64,000 nt of DNA from Mucidula mucida (taxonomy: Eukaryota; Basidiomycota; Agaricomycetes; Agaricales; Physalacriaceae), in NCBI GenBank assembly GCA_015501055.1, contig JADNYV010000093.1, positions 1-64,000 on the forward strand, in the 5' to 3' direction. A program made the translations under genes and the position numbers. Under the pieces are notes generated by a model, which ran no database searches, had not been told where the DNA came from, and saw only the letters and a list, made by a program, of their open reading frames with translations. Positions 44,190 through 55,360 of the stretch are shown one piece after another. Each line of letters opens with the position of its first letter. Positions within the stretch are counted from its first letter, which is position 1.

Positions 44190-47100
44190 GGAAGGGTCGT
44201 CAGATGCAGAATTATTTACAGTACGGGTACTGAAACATCTAAAATATCATCGACGACTTCACCAACAAAACCTGCGAAAGAAAGATTTGAGCCAAATACG
44301 CCCGAGTGGATCGCACAACGGCTAAGAGAGGATGACATGTCGAGAGCAGTGGGAATTCTGAGAGCATGGATGCCGGAGCGGAGAGAGAGAGAAGCGACGG
44401 AGGAGAAGGTGATGGCGATCAGAGCGTTGACAAAGGAAGCCGCGGTGGAAGTTGTGACGGAGTTGAAAAAGTCGAGGAAGTACATCCGGGGAACAAAGGG
44501 GCAGGACATGAAACTCCGAGTAACCATAGAGAGCGTACACACAGGCTCTGAATGGGAAACGAGTGCCCTTCTTGACAGTGGAGCAACGGGTTCTTGTGTC
44601 AATAAAGAATTCGTCGAGAAGAACGGACTCCCGATCAAGGAGTTACCGTCAAGCTCCCTGTCTACAATGCGGATGGAACCCTAAACGAGGGAGGAGCAAT
44701 CGAAGGCTTTGTGGAGGTCCGGATGAAGATCGGTGATCACGCAGAAAAGATTGAGTTGGCCGTCACCAATCTTGGTAAAACAAGCATCTTTTTGGGGCTA
44801 GATTGGTTACGATATCACAACCCCACGATCAACTGGACGGAATCCACATTGTCTTTTGATCGATGCCCAGACCGCTGCGGCTATCTACCTGAGTACGACT
44901 CGCCAGAAGACGAAGGAGAAGATGTAGAAGAGAAGTTGGAAGAGGGAGAGCGCTTGTTCTGGATGGACTGGGACAACTATTGCAAAAGCGGTGAAAAGCT
45001 GAGATCACAACAGCCTTCATCTGCTGCTGCACCTTACATCGAGGAATTTTCCGATGTATTCAGCAAGGCGGACTTTGATAAGTTACCGGAGCGAAGACCC
45101 TGGGATCACGCGATAGAACTCACGCCTGGTTCCAAACCGGTTGACTGCAAGGTCTATCCCTTAGTCCATCCGAGCAGAAGGCATTAGACGAGTTCTTGGA
45201 GGAAAACATACGCACGGGACGCATACGGCCATCAATCTCACCCATGGCGTCACCATTCTTCTTTGTCAAGAAGAAGGACGGAAGCCTTCGGCCAGTGCAG
45301 GATTATCGGAAGTTGAACGACATGACAATCAAGAACCGATACCCCTTGCCGTTGATTCAGGAGCTTATCGACAAGTTGAAGGGAGCAAAGGTTTTCACAA
45401 AGATGGATGTCCGATGGGGTTACAATAACATCCGGATCAAAGAAGGTGATGAGTGGAAAGCGGCGTTTAGAACAAACCGAGGCTGTTGAGCCATCAGTCA
45501 TGTTCTTCGGACTTACAAACTCGCCGGCAACGTTTCAATCGTTCATGAATCACATCTTGAAGGAGTTGATTGACGCGGACATGTTATAGTTTACCTGGAG
45601 ATATACTTATCTTTACGAACACTCTCGAGGAGCATAGACAGATTGTACGAAAGGTCTTGAGATATTACGAGTAAATAAGCTGTATTTAAAACCCAAGAAA
45701 TGTAGTTTTGAGGCACAGACTGTAGATTACTTAGGAGTCATTGTTGGAGGAGGAGAAGTGAAGATGGATCCGGCAAAAGTGGCCGTAGTGAAGGAATGGA
45801 AGGAGCCGACGAAGAAGAAGGAAGTGCAGTCATTCCTGGGCTTCTGCAACTTCTACCGACGTTTCATTCGGGGATTTGCGGGAGTAGCGAAGCCGTTGAC
45901 ATCGCTAACCGGGAAGGGCGAGTGGGTTTGGGGCATGGAGCAGCACGAGGCGTTTGAGGAGTTGAAACGGAGAATGACGGAAGAACCTGTTCTGATTGTA
46001 CCACGCGACGACGGCAAGTTTCGAGTTGAGGCGGACTCCTCGAACTATGCGAACGGGGGGTTCTTTCCCAGTTTGTTGACGGAAAATGGAGACCAGTAGC
46101 TTTCCGATCTCGCGCGCTGAACGAAGTGGAGCGAATTATGAGATCTACGACAAAGAGATGATGGCTATTATGGACTCGATCGACGACTGGCGGCAATATC
46201 TCCTAGGTGCTAAGGAGACAGTGGAGGTTTTTACCGATCATCAAAACCTTCAGTACTTCAGGAAACCGCAGAAGTTGAACCGGAGGCAGGCGAGATGGGT
46301 TACGGAGTTGGCGGAGTATGAATACAAATGATTCACAAGCCGGGCAAGACAATGGGGAAAGCTGATGCCTTGTCAAGGATGACAGGCCTTGAGAAGGGGG
46401 AAAAAGATAACGAAAACGTTGTTTTGCTAAAACCGGAGTTTTTTATATCACAAATTCAATTTTCTTTACATACAGTAGCTACACCGGAGGACGAATTACT
46501 TAACAAAATTAAACAAAGAAAAGGAAACAAAGACAGATACGTACAAAAAGCATTAGAAAACAAAGAAAAAGGATGGGAAGAGAAGGAAAATGGACTTATT
46601 ATATGGAAGGATCGTATTTACATACCAAAGGACAAGGAATTGCGGGGAAGAGTTATTGGAATGCACCATGATGCACAGCTTGCAGGGCATCCTGGACGAT
46701 ACAAGACCCTCGAGCTGATCACACGCACCTATTGGTGGCCAGGAATCAGCCGAGACGTCCGGGAATACGTAGAAGGGTGTCAAAAATGCCAGGTCACAAG
46801 TCACATCGCACGAAGCCGGCTGCACCTCTTCATCCTATTGATGTGCCAAGCGAGCCATGGGAGATAGTAGGGACGGACATGATTGGAGAGCTGCCGGAAT
46901 CAGGAGGATACAACGCGATCAGCACGTTTGTGGACCATTTCACCAAGCGATTACGTATCATACCGACACACACCACTCTGACGTCAGAAGGCATGGCCCG
47001 CATTTACCGTGATCGCATTTTCCCCATACATGGGATGCCACGACAGATGATACATGATCGCGGTCCACAATATCACTCGCGTTTCATGAAGGAATTGTAT

Positions 47101-48075
47101 GGTTGTTGGGCATACAGGGAAACTTTACAACGGCGTATCATCCACAGGCAAATGGGCAGACGGAACGGTTGAACCAAGAGATAGAACATTTCTTACGGTT
47201 ATTCGTCAACTATCATCAGAACGACTGGCATGAATGGCTACCCTCTGCTGAATTCGTTTACAACGATCGAGTTCACTCGGCGACCAAAGTCACTCCGTTC
47301 TTCGCAGACATGGGCAGACATCCCTACAAAGGCACCGCTCCGAAAACGGCATCGAGAAATGAGACTGCGCAGGAGTTTGCCGATGGCATGAGGAAGACAT
47401 GGGATGAAGTGGGGTCAGCATTGAAGATGGCAAAAGAGGACATGAAACGGTTTTATGACAGGAAGCGAACAGAGGCAGTAGAGTACAAGGAAGGCGACAA
47501 AGTATGGCTGGAAGGGACGAATCTCAGCACGGACCGACCAATGAAGAAACTCAATGACAAACGCTTCGGGCCGTTCAAAGTGATCAAGAAAGTCGGGACG
47601 AGCTCTTACAAGCTCCAGATTCCTCACACGTGGAAAAGCATTCATCCCGTGTTCAATGAGGCCCTGTTGACGCCTTACCACGAGCCGCAATTTCCGACGC
47701 AACCCCGAGACACGCGTCCACCACCTGTGCTGGAAGGAGCCGAACCGGAATGGGAGGTCGAGAAAGTGGTGAATTCCCGGAAGTACCGCGGGGGTTTTCA
47801 ATACAAGGTTCACTGGAAGGGTTATGGCACACACGAGCAGACATGGGAACCGGCATGCAATCTCAAAAATGCCGACGAAGCCATCAGTGATTTCCACCAA
47901 CAATATCCGAACAAGCCAAAGCCACCCGCGCTTGCTCGCATTGAAGTCCCCATGTCGCAATTTCCATCACATCTTTCCGACCCATGCCACCGCCGATACC
48001 GAACCCCTCGACGTCACGCTACCCTCTGCAGCCCTCATGGAGCGACTCTGGCGCAGAATGGAACTTGCGCCTTAA
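44190..48075 (+). pseudogene. G3 pol: protease, reverse transcriptase, RNase H, integrase, complete chromodomain (many small indels)
   Basis: Protease (LLDSGATGSCVN) is present. Single-base deletions occur near 44649, 45163, 45486, 45590-45605 (YLDD box reads YL then shifts), 45655, 46057, 46130, 46795 and 47102, plus one near 47990 in the C terminus. The integrase/chromodomain frame 47103-48086 is open through KYRGGFQYKVHWKGYG and TWEPACNLKNADEAI, the complete chromodomain that G1 and G2 lack. Chromodomains of this class target integration to modified chromatin. Confidence 0.9.
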
Positions 48076-48086
48076 GGAGGGGGTGA

Positions 48087-48615
48087 TGTTATGAATCGCC
48101 ATATTTTCACATTTTCACATCTTATCATATCTTATCGGGAGCCTTGTCTTATCAACCAACGGACCGTTTCATCATCTGTTTCGTCACCGATCATACCCCT
48201 TTTCATTACCGAAGCCGTACTCATGTCGGACACACGCCCAACACATGGATGACATCATACATGCCGATACCTCATGGACTCCCTATTGTATACACACCGC
48301 CGACACTCGTAGTACACATGGTCGTTTCAGTATTATTACTTACATGCAGTCACCACTCGTATTTAATGGTTTCACGGACTAGTAGCATACAACACTGGGT
48401 CAAGGGCGTGGAGCATCCCTAGTGGAAACGCGTATGGACAAGGAGCTTCAAACACAGACTTAATAGTATATAAGCAGTAGTGTAGTATCATTGTACTTTA
48501 GTTCCGATCTCGTTTATACACCTGGCCTAGCCTAGTCTTACGAACGCGAACGTTTTCTCTTTCAGTTCTTGCTGTGGTACCTGGTTGAGTCTCGTGGCTT
48601 AGTCAGTCGCTAACA
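48087..48615 (+). repeat. G3 3' LTR
   Basis: 529 bp; preceded by the AAGGAGGGGGTGA polypurine tract. Confidence 0.94.
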
Positions 48616-48620
48616 CCCAC

Positions 48621-48935
48621 ATTTCGGTCAATGACCGCGTCTCTGTCACTCCCACCCCGTCTACTCCTTCCACCCCTCGTCGAGGTCGTGTCCAGAAATT
48701 CTTTGCAGTATCCGTTCTCGAGGATGAAGTTGATGACATCCTTGACGACGACAACAACAACGCGGATAGGGAGGTCTTTACATCTATGTGAGCACTACGG
48801 TTATGTATCCTGGTATCTTGCAGTGACTAATTTCTTGTCATCAGCGTCGACGCCAAGAGGCGTGTCCAGGAGCTCCTTGATATGGGGCTGAGAGCAAAGA
48901 TTCGTGTCGGGCGTACCCTTTCCCGTGTTGTTTGA
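48621..48935 (+). pseudogene. KDZ-transposon hybrid-binding accessory gene, 3' part
   Basis: Continuation of 41415-42105 after removing G3 and one CCCAC. It reads ISVNDRVSVTPTPSTPSTPR, then an acidic stretch (EDEVDDILDDDNNNADRE). A 57-bp intron (GTGAGC...CATCAG, 48788-48844) leads to VDAKRRVQELLDMGLRAKIR and a TGA at 48933-48935. The combined exons total 900 nt, 299 residues, with no internal stop. The frame is thus intact apart from the gypsy insertion. Confidence 0.78.
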
Positions 48936-49160
48936 ATTTACATCTGAGCCTCACCTATTCTACATGTGCTTACCTATCACTGTTTGTACTACTACCTATC
49001 CTTGCTTGTACTGCCTATGAATGATTTACATGCATACTTGGTGTGATTAAATTTAAGACATAATGAGTATTACTTAACTTTAAGACATAATGAGTATTAC
49101 TTACGTGCACACATCACGGAGGCTTTCGCCTTGGCCCAAACTTCTACTTCGCTCACTCTC
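48936..49160. other. Spacer between the two accessory genes, with a 23-bp tandem duplication
   Basis: TAAGACATAATGAGTATTAC plus TTA is present twice in tandem around 49056-49104. No other feature is seen. Confidence 0.45.
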
Positions 49161-51911
49161 ATGGTGCGAAAAAACCCTCGGAAGCCTGGTCGCGTGCCGT
49201 GGGTCCATGGCACCAAGAAAACGTTCTTCGCTTCTCTCAAGGACGACTGGAAGGAGGCGTATGACGCGGGAATTACAGTGGTCTTTGGTAGCTGCGCCGC
49301 CATCAAGTACAAAATACGCTATGGTGATCTACCCCTACAGGACGACTTGGAAGACGTTCCCTCTATCCCTACAAGCGATGAGGTGGCTGCTTGGGAAGCT
49401 GCCGAGGCGCAGGCACTCGGTGCAATGGAACCGGAGGCAGCCGCCGCCAGACAAGATATGTTTACAAGATTCGTAACTGTACGTGTTTGTGCGTCTCTCT
49501 ACTTAAATGAAACTGATCTTACCACAGAAAGTCCTCACCTGGTACCGCTTGGAGTACCTCGGTGTTCGCAAAAAGGACAACAATCCTCTCACCTCCGCCC
49601 TCAGAGGCGCCCTCAAGAAAAAGGAACGTCCTCGCAAACCCAAACAAATCCACGTCTACACAAATGTCTACTGGGAGCGTCACAAGTCCCTCGTCACCGC
49701 AGCCATCAACACCGCCATTGCTGACGATGCCGCCAAATGTGCAGCCAGCCTGAGCACGCGTCAGGCCGCCATCAACGCTGGTATCGATCCGCCGCCGGTT
49801 AGAGCGCCTCTGTCCGGGAAGGAGCTGAAGCAGATGAAGTTGGCGGTTCAGCGGTGCGTCGTCAAGGCGGAGTTTGACAAGGAGGGGGATGTGGTCAAGA
49901 AACACATCGCGGAACTTGTTGAGGCCAAGCACAAGGAGGACATGGAGGAGTTTCTTCGGGCACCTGACAACGACGACAAGGAAGAGGAGGGAGATGAGGA
50001 AGACGACGCATTGGAGACGCCTGTGCCGAAGAGTGCTCCTCCCGCCGCCAAGAGATCTAAGACGGCACTGGATTATCAACTGTAAGCTTCCAATTCTCCA
50101 TTTCCCTACATTGTTGACCCTCAAACAGGGATATGCAACAAGCCGCTAGTGTTCTCGATGACGCCGCCACCCTGCTCTTCAAGGAATGCGGCATTGTCTG
50201 CTCGATTCTCATGGCGGCTCCCCTGGCCGAGGATGGTGGATATGTTGGTATCAGGGCGATTCATAAAGGCACGACGCTGAACACAGGCGCTAAGTGGCCT
50301 GACGCTGAGAAGGTCGTGTATGGGGAGGCTGAGAAGAGTCTCATTTGGTTTGCAGACAAGTACTACAGTGCGTCTCTCTTTGCTGTATTTTTTCCTCAAG
50401 CTGACACCTCTAGTAGCGGATGAACAACGCGCTGCCCGTTCGCTCTCGGGCATTCTTGCTCCGCGAACAGAACCACCTACCACTTCCCCAGCTCCGACAT
50501 CCCTTCATGCAACTGCACCACCACCAACATCTGTTCGCGCGACCACGTCACCGCCACCACCGACATCCGTTCGCGCGACCACGCCACCGCCTACTTCCTG
50601 ACCACGGCCCAAGACTCCTGTCATTTGCAATCCCGAGCTCATCGGCCCTGAGCTGCAAGCTGCCCTTGACAAACTTGTCGACGATGACCGCCGCAAAGTT
50701 ATGCGCAGACTCAGCAGGCTGTCTGACTATGAGGTGACACGGGAGAGCAACATTGTACGGAATAACGCCGTTGGACGCGCCCTCGGCCTTGGCCAAACCC
50801 TCAAAGCATCGACTCTTCTCACTGGGTGGCGCAAGAAGTCCGATGAACCACTCTCAGACGACGAGAGTGACCTGGCCATGCACCTCGCTACCAAGGAGGA
50901 GCATATGCTCGAGGCTGAGCTTCTGCGCATCGAGGCGGAGGAAGCGGCAATGCTGTCCGCGTCTGACAACGACACTGCTGCCAACGACAAAGACGACGAC
51001 GCTGATGCCGACGACACCAACGACACCATGACGCAGGGGATCAACCAGACCGAGGATCCAGTCCCCAAGCCACATAAGTCCAAGAGAAAGGTTAGTTAAC
51101 CATGTCTATTGCTGTTCCAATGCTGACGTGAATATGCTAGCATACTGAAGATACGGAGGAACCTACTGACAGCGATGTCGAGGAGTACAAGCTGGGCACT
51201 CTTGATTGGGACGACGTCGACATGCGCGGATGGTGGCCCGAGCTCACGAAACTTTTTGGTGCCCTTTGCCGTGGTAAGGACTGGTCCAATCCAACTTGGG
51301 CTCGCGTCGTCGACGCTTTCCTCATTTTTGAGAAACGGTCCAAATTCATCGACGACGCCAAGGCTTCTTTTGGCACGGCAGCCCTTTGCCCCGCGGTGAT
51401 TGCAACATTCATGAAGAATCACCGGAACTACTCCAAGATGTGGCCCGTCAAGACCAATCTCGATGACTACGGGAAGGGGTGGTGGATGTGGTGGAAATCA
51501 GCTCAACCTCCGTCTTGTCTAGATAACGAGGCCCTTCTCAAGCCGGAACTCGTGGAATGGGGCGGGTTAGAGACAAAATCAGGGCGAAACGGATTCGCCC
51601 TGGTTTTAGCATCACTACTCTGGTGGGGCGAGGACGTCTATGCGGCTGTTAGCACAGCGACACTTTCTGATGAAGACAACACTCCCAGTGACGAGGCCGT
51701 TCTTGCTCTCGCCACAGCTTCTCGTCAGCGGGCCGATTGGAAGGCGGCCGTAGCGGATGTCGCGTGGACGCTTGAACACATTGTTCGGACCGCTTCTTTC
51801 AAGCATGCGACACGCCCGCCGCCGTCGAAGAAGGCTCCACCACCCAAGGTATCTATTGTTTCTTTCTATCATCACTGTCACTCATTGTACTTCAAGAAAC
51901 TCTGTAAGTAG
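49161..51911 (+). pseudogene. KDZ-transposon large accessory gene of unknown function (five exons, one TGA)
   Basis: ATG at 49161. Exons are 49161-49478, 49528-50081, 50129-50367, 50414-51090 and 51141 to the stop at 51911; all four introns are 46-50 bp GT-AG and in phase. N-terminal half: VPWVHGTKKTFFASLKDDW, then MFTRFVTKVLTWYRLEYL, RPRKPKQIHVYTNVYWERHK and a region FKECGIVCSILMAAPLAEDG. The middle is Pro/Thr-rich. C-terminal half: DMRGWWPELTKLFGALCRGK, then DWSNPTWARVVDAFLIFEKR, GKGWWMWWKSAQPPS and NGFALVLASLLWWGED. A TGA at 50599-50601 lies in the Pro/Thr linker, in the same frame on both sides. Similar two-block proteins seem familiar from mushroom genomes but I know of no assigned function; no catalytic motif is obvious. 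Confidence 0.72.
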
Positions 51912-52382
51912 GGCGAGTCTTTCTCTTGTTTTTTGTTTGCTGTCAAATTAGCTGTCATTGTATTTTATATCAGTATTGTAGATGTATGCCAGCAGAGCAC
52001 TGTAGGTGCTCTGCTCGACTTATGATTAAGTTGAGCTCAAAACGACTGGCCACATGAGGAGATAGGCAAGATCATGTCCAATGACATTGGGAACTAACGT
52101 AGCAACCGCTTCGGTGCAATCAGGGTGGCCGTCATTTAGCAATGTGTAATTGTACTAGCAAGGAGACAGCACTTGGAAGAGAATTAGAAATGGAACAGCC
52201 GTCCGGGACAGACCACAGCAGTGGATTATTACTGTGCAAACCTTGACATTGTTGACAACAGACACATAGACCTTCCAGACACATTCAGGACCAATTGAGC
52301 AAAGGAGGAGCAAAAAGTGTGGTGCAAAAATGCTGCAGCAGGGGATGGAGAAGAGGAATTGGGGTGCAAGCAATACAAATCA
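51912..52382. other. Non-coding right side of the KDZ transposon
   Basis: No frame with motif or splice support between the last accessory gene and the right terminal repeat. Confidence 0.45.
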
Positions 52383-52819
52383 ATGGACTACAAGTGGGAA
52401 GTGAATATTTGAAGGGGCAGGCGGATGTACCTGCCACCCCAATAAAAATGCGCCACAGAATCAGGCAAGTGTGCGGATACCCCACCAAAATGGGATAACC
52501 TATAGCACCTGAATCACCGAGGTAATCCATCAGAGAGTGATCCCGAGCGGAATGCGCAATCAATCAAGGACGAAAAGGACCCGGAGACAATCAGATCCGG
52601 ATATAAGCGGTGATTGTATGTACCCGCCCCAGCGCGGTGCCCAGGACGACAAGCAGCACCCCCCGCAGGCCTGGCGCGGCCCCGTACTGCCCCAGAGGCT
52701 GGGCGGGCCCATATATATATATTTCACTCTAACTATAATGACTCTAGATAGAGCAGATTCTGTAATTTTGTGCCCTCTAGCTAGAGGCTTTATGGATATA
52801 TCCCTACAGCATAGGGTGC
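52383..52819 (-). repeat. KDZ transposon right terminal inverted repeat
   Basis: 437 bp, inverted copy of 36843-37280; ends ...CCCTACAGCATAGGGTGC, followed by ATTCC. Confidence 0.88.
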
Positions 52820-52824
52820 ATTCC
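52820..52824 (+). repeat. Target-site duplication ATTCC, right of the KDZ transposon
   Basis: Partner of 36838-36842. Confidence 0.85.
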
Positions 52825-53177
52825 AAGCCTGTGTGTACGCTCTCTATGATTACTCGGAGTTTCATGTCCTGCCCCTTTGTTCCCCGGATGTACTTCCTTG
52901 ACTTTTTCAACTCCGTCACAACTTCCACAGCAGCTTCCTTCGTCAATGCTCTGATTGCCATTACCTTCTCTTCCATTGCTTCTCTCTCTCTCCGCTCCAG
53001 CATCCATGCTCTCAAAATTCCCACTGCTCTCGACACTTCATCCTCTCTTAGCCGTTGTGTGATCCACTTGGGCGTATTTGGCTCAAATCTTTCTTTCGCA
53101 GGTTTTGTTGGTGAAGTTGTCGATGATATTTTAGGTGTATCAGTACCCGTACTGTAAATAAATTCTGCATCTGACGA
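52825..53177 (-). pseudogene. G2 pol, N-terminal part
   Basis: Minus-strand frame from AEFIYSTGT through GILRAWMLERRERE, KEAAVEVVTELKKSRKYI to IESVHTGLE, where the KDZ transposon interrupts it. The sequence up to 52982 is shared with the left arm; 52825-52981 is not. Confidence 0.85.
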
Positions 53178-53212
53178 CCCTTCCCTTGATGGCTGCTCCG
53201 GCAGGACTGCGT

Positions 53213-54127
53213 CTACTGCGGGAGCTTCGCAAAACCCAATTCTTCGGCCAGCTTCTTCTTCTCCTCGTCATTCATTTCGGTCCATAGACCCCGAATTGTC
53301 TGGGGTTGACCCTTCTTCAGACAGAACCTGCTGACATGGCCGTGTTCGCCACAGCTGAAGCAAAGTCCTCTTCAACGTGCATTGTCAATGTCCATTGGCC
53401 TGCCGGCTCCTCCATAGGTAACGCCGGTGGCATCTCATTGTGTGATTGGCGTCGGGGGTGGGTTTGTAGGATTGACTCTTGATGTAGCCACCTGCGGGGC
53501 TTGGGGCAGGGACTGCATGCCGGACCTCTTGCTCGCTGTTTGCCTTCTCCACAGCTGATCACTCTGAATAATCTGTGCCTTCCAATCTTTGTATTTCACC
53601 GGCAACCCGTCTCGGCTGCCATAGATCTGGTCGATGATCTTCTCATTGACATTGGTCTCGAGAAGGCGTACAACATATGCGTCATCCTTCGAGTATTCCG
53701 CCTGAGTGAGCAGAACCTCGAACTTCTGGAAGAAATCTTGAGCAATGTCTTGCCCCTGGCGCAACTGCTCAATCTGATCTTGCACATCTCACGCAAGGTT
53801 GGAATCCACAAATTGCTCCTTCAAATGCTCCTTAAACTGTGTCCAGGAGACTTCCCATTCCTCTTCTGATTCACTGAAGTTCTGGTCCGTGTAGTTCTGG
53901 ACCCATGCATTGACATGATCTCCTCAGATATAGGAGAGAACAACATTGATCCTTTCGGAGTCAGATGTGATATTGTTCTTCTTATCATGGATGTATGTGA
54001 ACATTGATTGCCACCAGCTCTTGTATTTGGTCTTGTCCCCGTTATAGTCATAAGGCTTGTTGACAAGGGATCAGCCTTTGAGTTTGGCATTGGCGTGATG
54101 ACTGGACTCAGGTGCTTTGCTAGACAG
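53213..54127 (-). pseudogene. G2 gag (degenerate)
   Basis: Same loss of the start codon and same TGA substitutions as in G1 and the left arm. The CCHC knuckle and capsid-like blocks are recognisable. Confidence 0.83.
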
Positions 54128-54725
54128 GGTGAATCGGGGTGATGGGATTGAAGAGTGAAAGGGTGAAAATGGGGATATGGATGATGCAGATTTGGATGAA
54201 ACAGGTGAGGGAATAGAGGTTTGGATGAATAAGGAGGAATTGCCTAGATCTGAAAGAGAATCCAGGATTTGATAGGGTGGGGAATGATGATATGTACTGT
54301 AAGGTAAGTAAAGTAGGCAGATATTATAACTGTCTACACTATTTTACCAACTACTGACTATGTATCTACGGAGCCCAAGAGCTCGTCACAAGTTCGCAAT
54401 TGCCCAGCCGACGTCCCTCTGGTGTGAGGTAAGCCAACGTTTTCCTAGGAACGGTGGTTGACCCGTAAACAGCGCCCACTGAAGTGCAACTGCCAAAAGT
54501 TTGTTCTCGTGAGAGCGGCTACTTCCAGCACCCGAGGCAGTTATCTCTAACTGTTAGCCGGCACTACTGGGACCAATACACATGTATGCAGACGTGCGCT
54601 GGGATTAGGATTCTGTCAATCTGTAAACAGGAAAGGGAATGGGGGAATGTGCAATGATCAAACAGCGAAGTGCTGATCAACGATCAGGGATGTGTGGTAG
54701 GTGATTGAAGATAGTTCCAATCTTC

Positions 54726-55103
54726 TGTTAGTGACTGACTATAGCCACAAGAGTAAACCAGGTACCACAGAGAGACTTAGGGAAAAAGTGTTCGCATTCG
54801 TAGAACTAGGCTAGGCCAGGTATATAAACGAGATTGGAACTAAAGTACAATAATGCTATGCTACTGCTTATATACTAGGAAGTCTGTGTTTGGGACTTAT
54901 TGTCTGTACGTGTTTCTGCTAGGAATAGCTCCACGCCCTTGACCCAATGTTGTATGCTACTAGTCCGTAAAACCATTAAATACGGGTGGTAACTGCATGT
55001 AAGTAATAATACTGAAACGACCATGTGTGCTACAAGTGTCGGTGGTGTGTATACAATAGGAAGTCCATGAGGTATCAGCATGTATGATGTCATCCATGTG
55101 TTT
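54726..55103 (-). repeat. G2 5' LTR remnant (first ~145 bp replaced by hAT)
   Basis: Minus-strand LTR from ...ACACATGGATGAC to TAACA. The TATA box, transcript start (TAGTTCCAATCT) and primer site (AGATTGGAACTA) are as in the left arm. Confidence 0.88.
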
Positions 55104-55360
55104 TAGAGATCACCACGAGTTGGGCGAATCCACGAGTAACTCGTGATTCAGCTCGCCTTGGGCATCTTGGTGATCGGATTCAACCCGACTCGCGAGCCTA
55201 AGAAACTCGAGTCTGCCAAGAGTCTCGCACACAGGTTTCAGAACATCCCCACTCGCGGCGAGTACTCGCCAGACTCACCCCATTTTCAGCCAAAAAAAAG
55301 GTTACAACATTAAAAACATACAAAAAAAAAGACAACTTCTACTTTACATGCTACAAGAAA

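Larger units (their letters stand above)
42106..48615 (+). mobile_element. Ty3/gypsy chromovirus G3, full length, recent insertion
   Basis: 6,510 bp with two 529-bp LTRs that look identical by eye, and a CCCAC target duplication. It keeps the gag start ATG, several CGA codons that are TGA in G1/G2, and a complete chromodomain. Nevertheless pol carries about a dozen 1-2-bp deletions, including one that removes part of the reverse-transcriptase YLDD box. It is inserted in sense orientation in the hybrid-binding accessory gene of the KDZ transposon. Confidence 0.94.
36843..52819. mobile_element. KDZ-type DNA transposon with ~438-bp terminal inverted repeats and accessory genes (15,977 bp including gypsy G3)
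   Basis: The element starts GCACCCTATGCTGTAGGG and ends with its reverse complement. The terminal repeats 36843-37280 and 52383-52819 match over ~438 bp with about a dozen substitutions. It is bordered by ATTCC on both sides. It contains a KDZ transposase (minus) and, divergently, a gene with an RNase H1-type hybrid-binding domain and a large unknown gene (both plus). Without the G3 insertion and its TSD it would be ~9.46 kb. KDZ transposases are known from mushroom genomes. The terminal-repeat structure and this gene set are read directly here. Confidence 0.88.
32795..55103 (-). mobile_element. Ty3/gypsy chromovirus G2 (split by the KDZ transposon; 5' LTR cut by hAT)
   Basis: Minus-strand element. 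The 5' LTR remnant is 55103-54726, gag 54127-53213, first part of pol 53177-52825, second part of pol 36842-33337 and 3' LTR 33325-32795. The two pol parts join exactly when 36843-52819 and one ATTCC copy are removed, giving HTGLEWETSALLDSG where G3 has HTGSEWETSALLDSG. Its 5' end is also the gypsy part of the inverted-repeat arm. Its outermost ~145 bp of 5' LTR are replaced by hAT. Confidence 0.9.
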
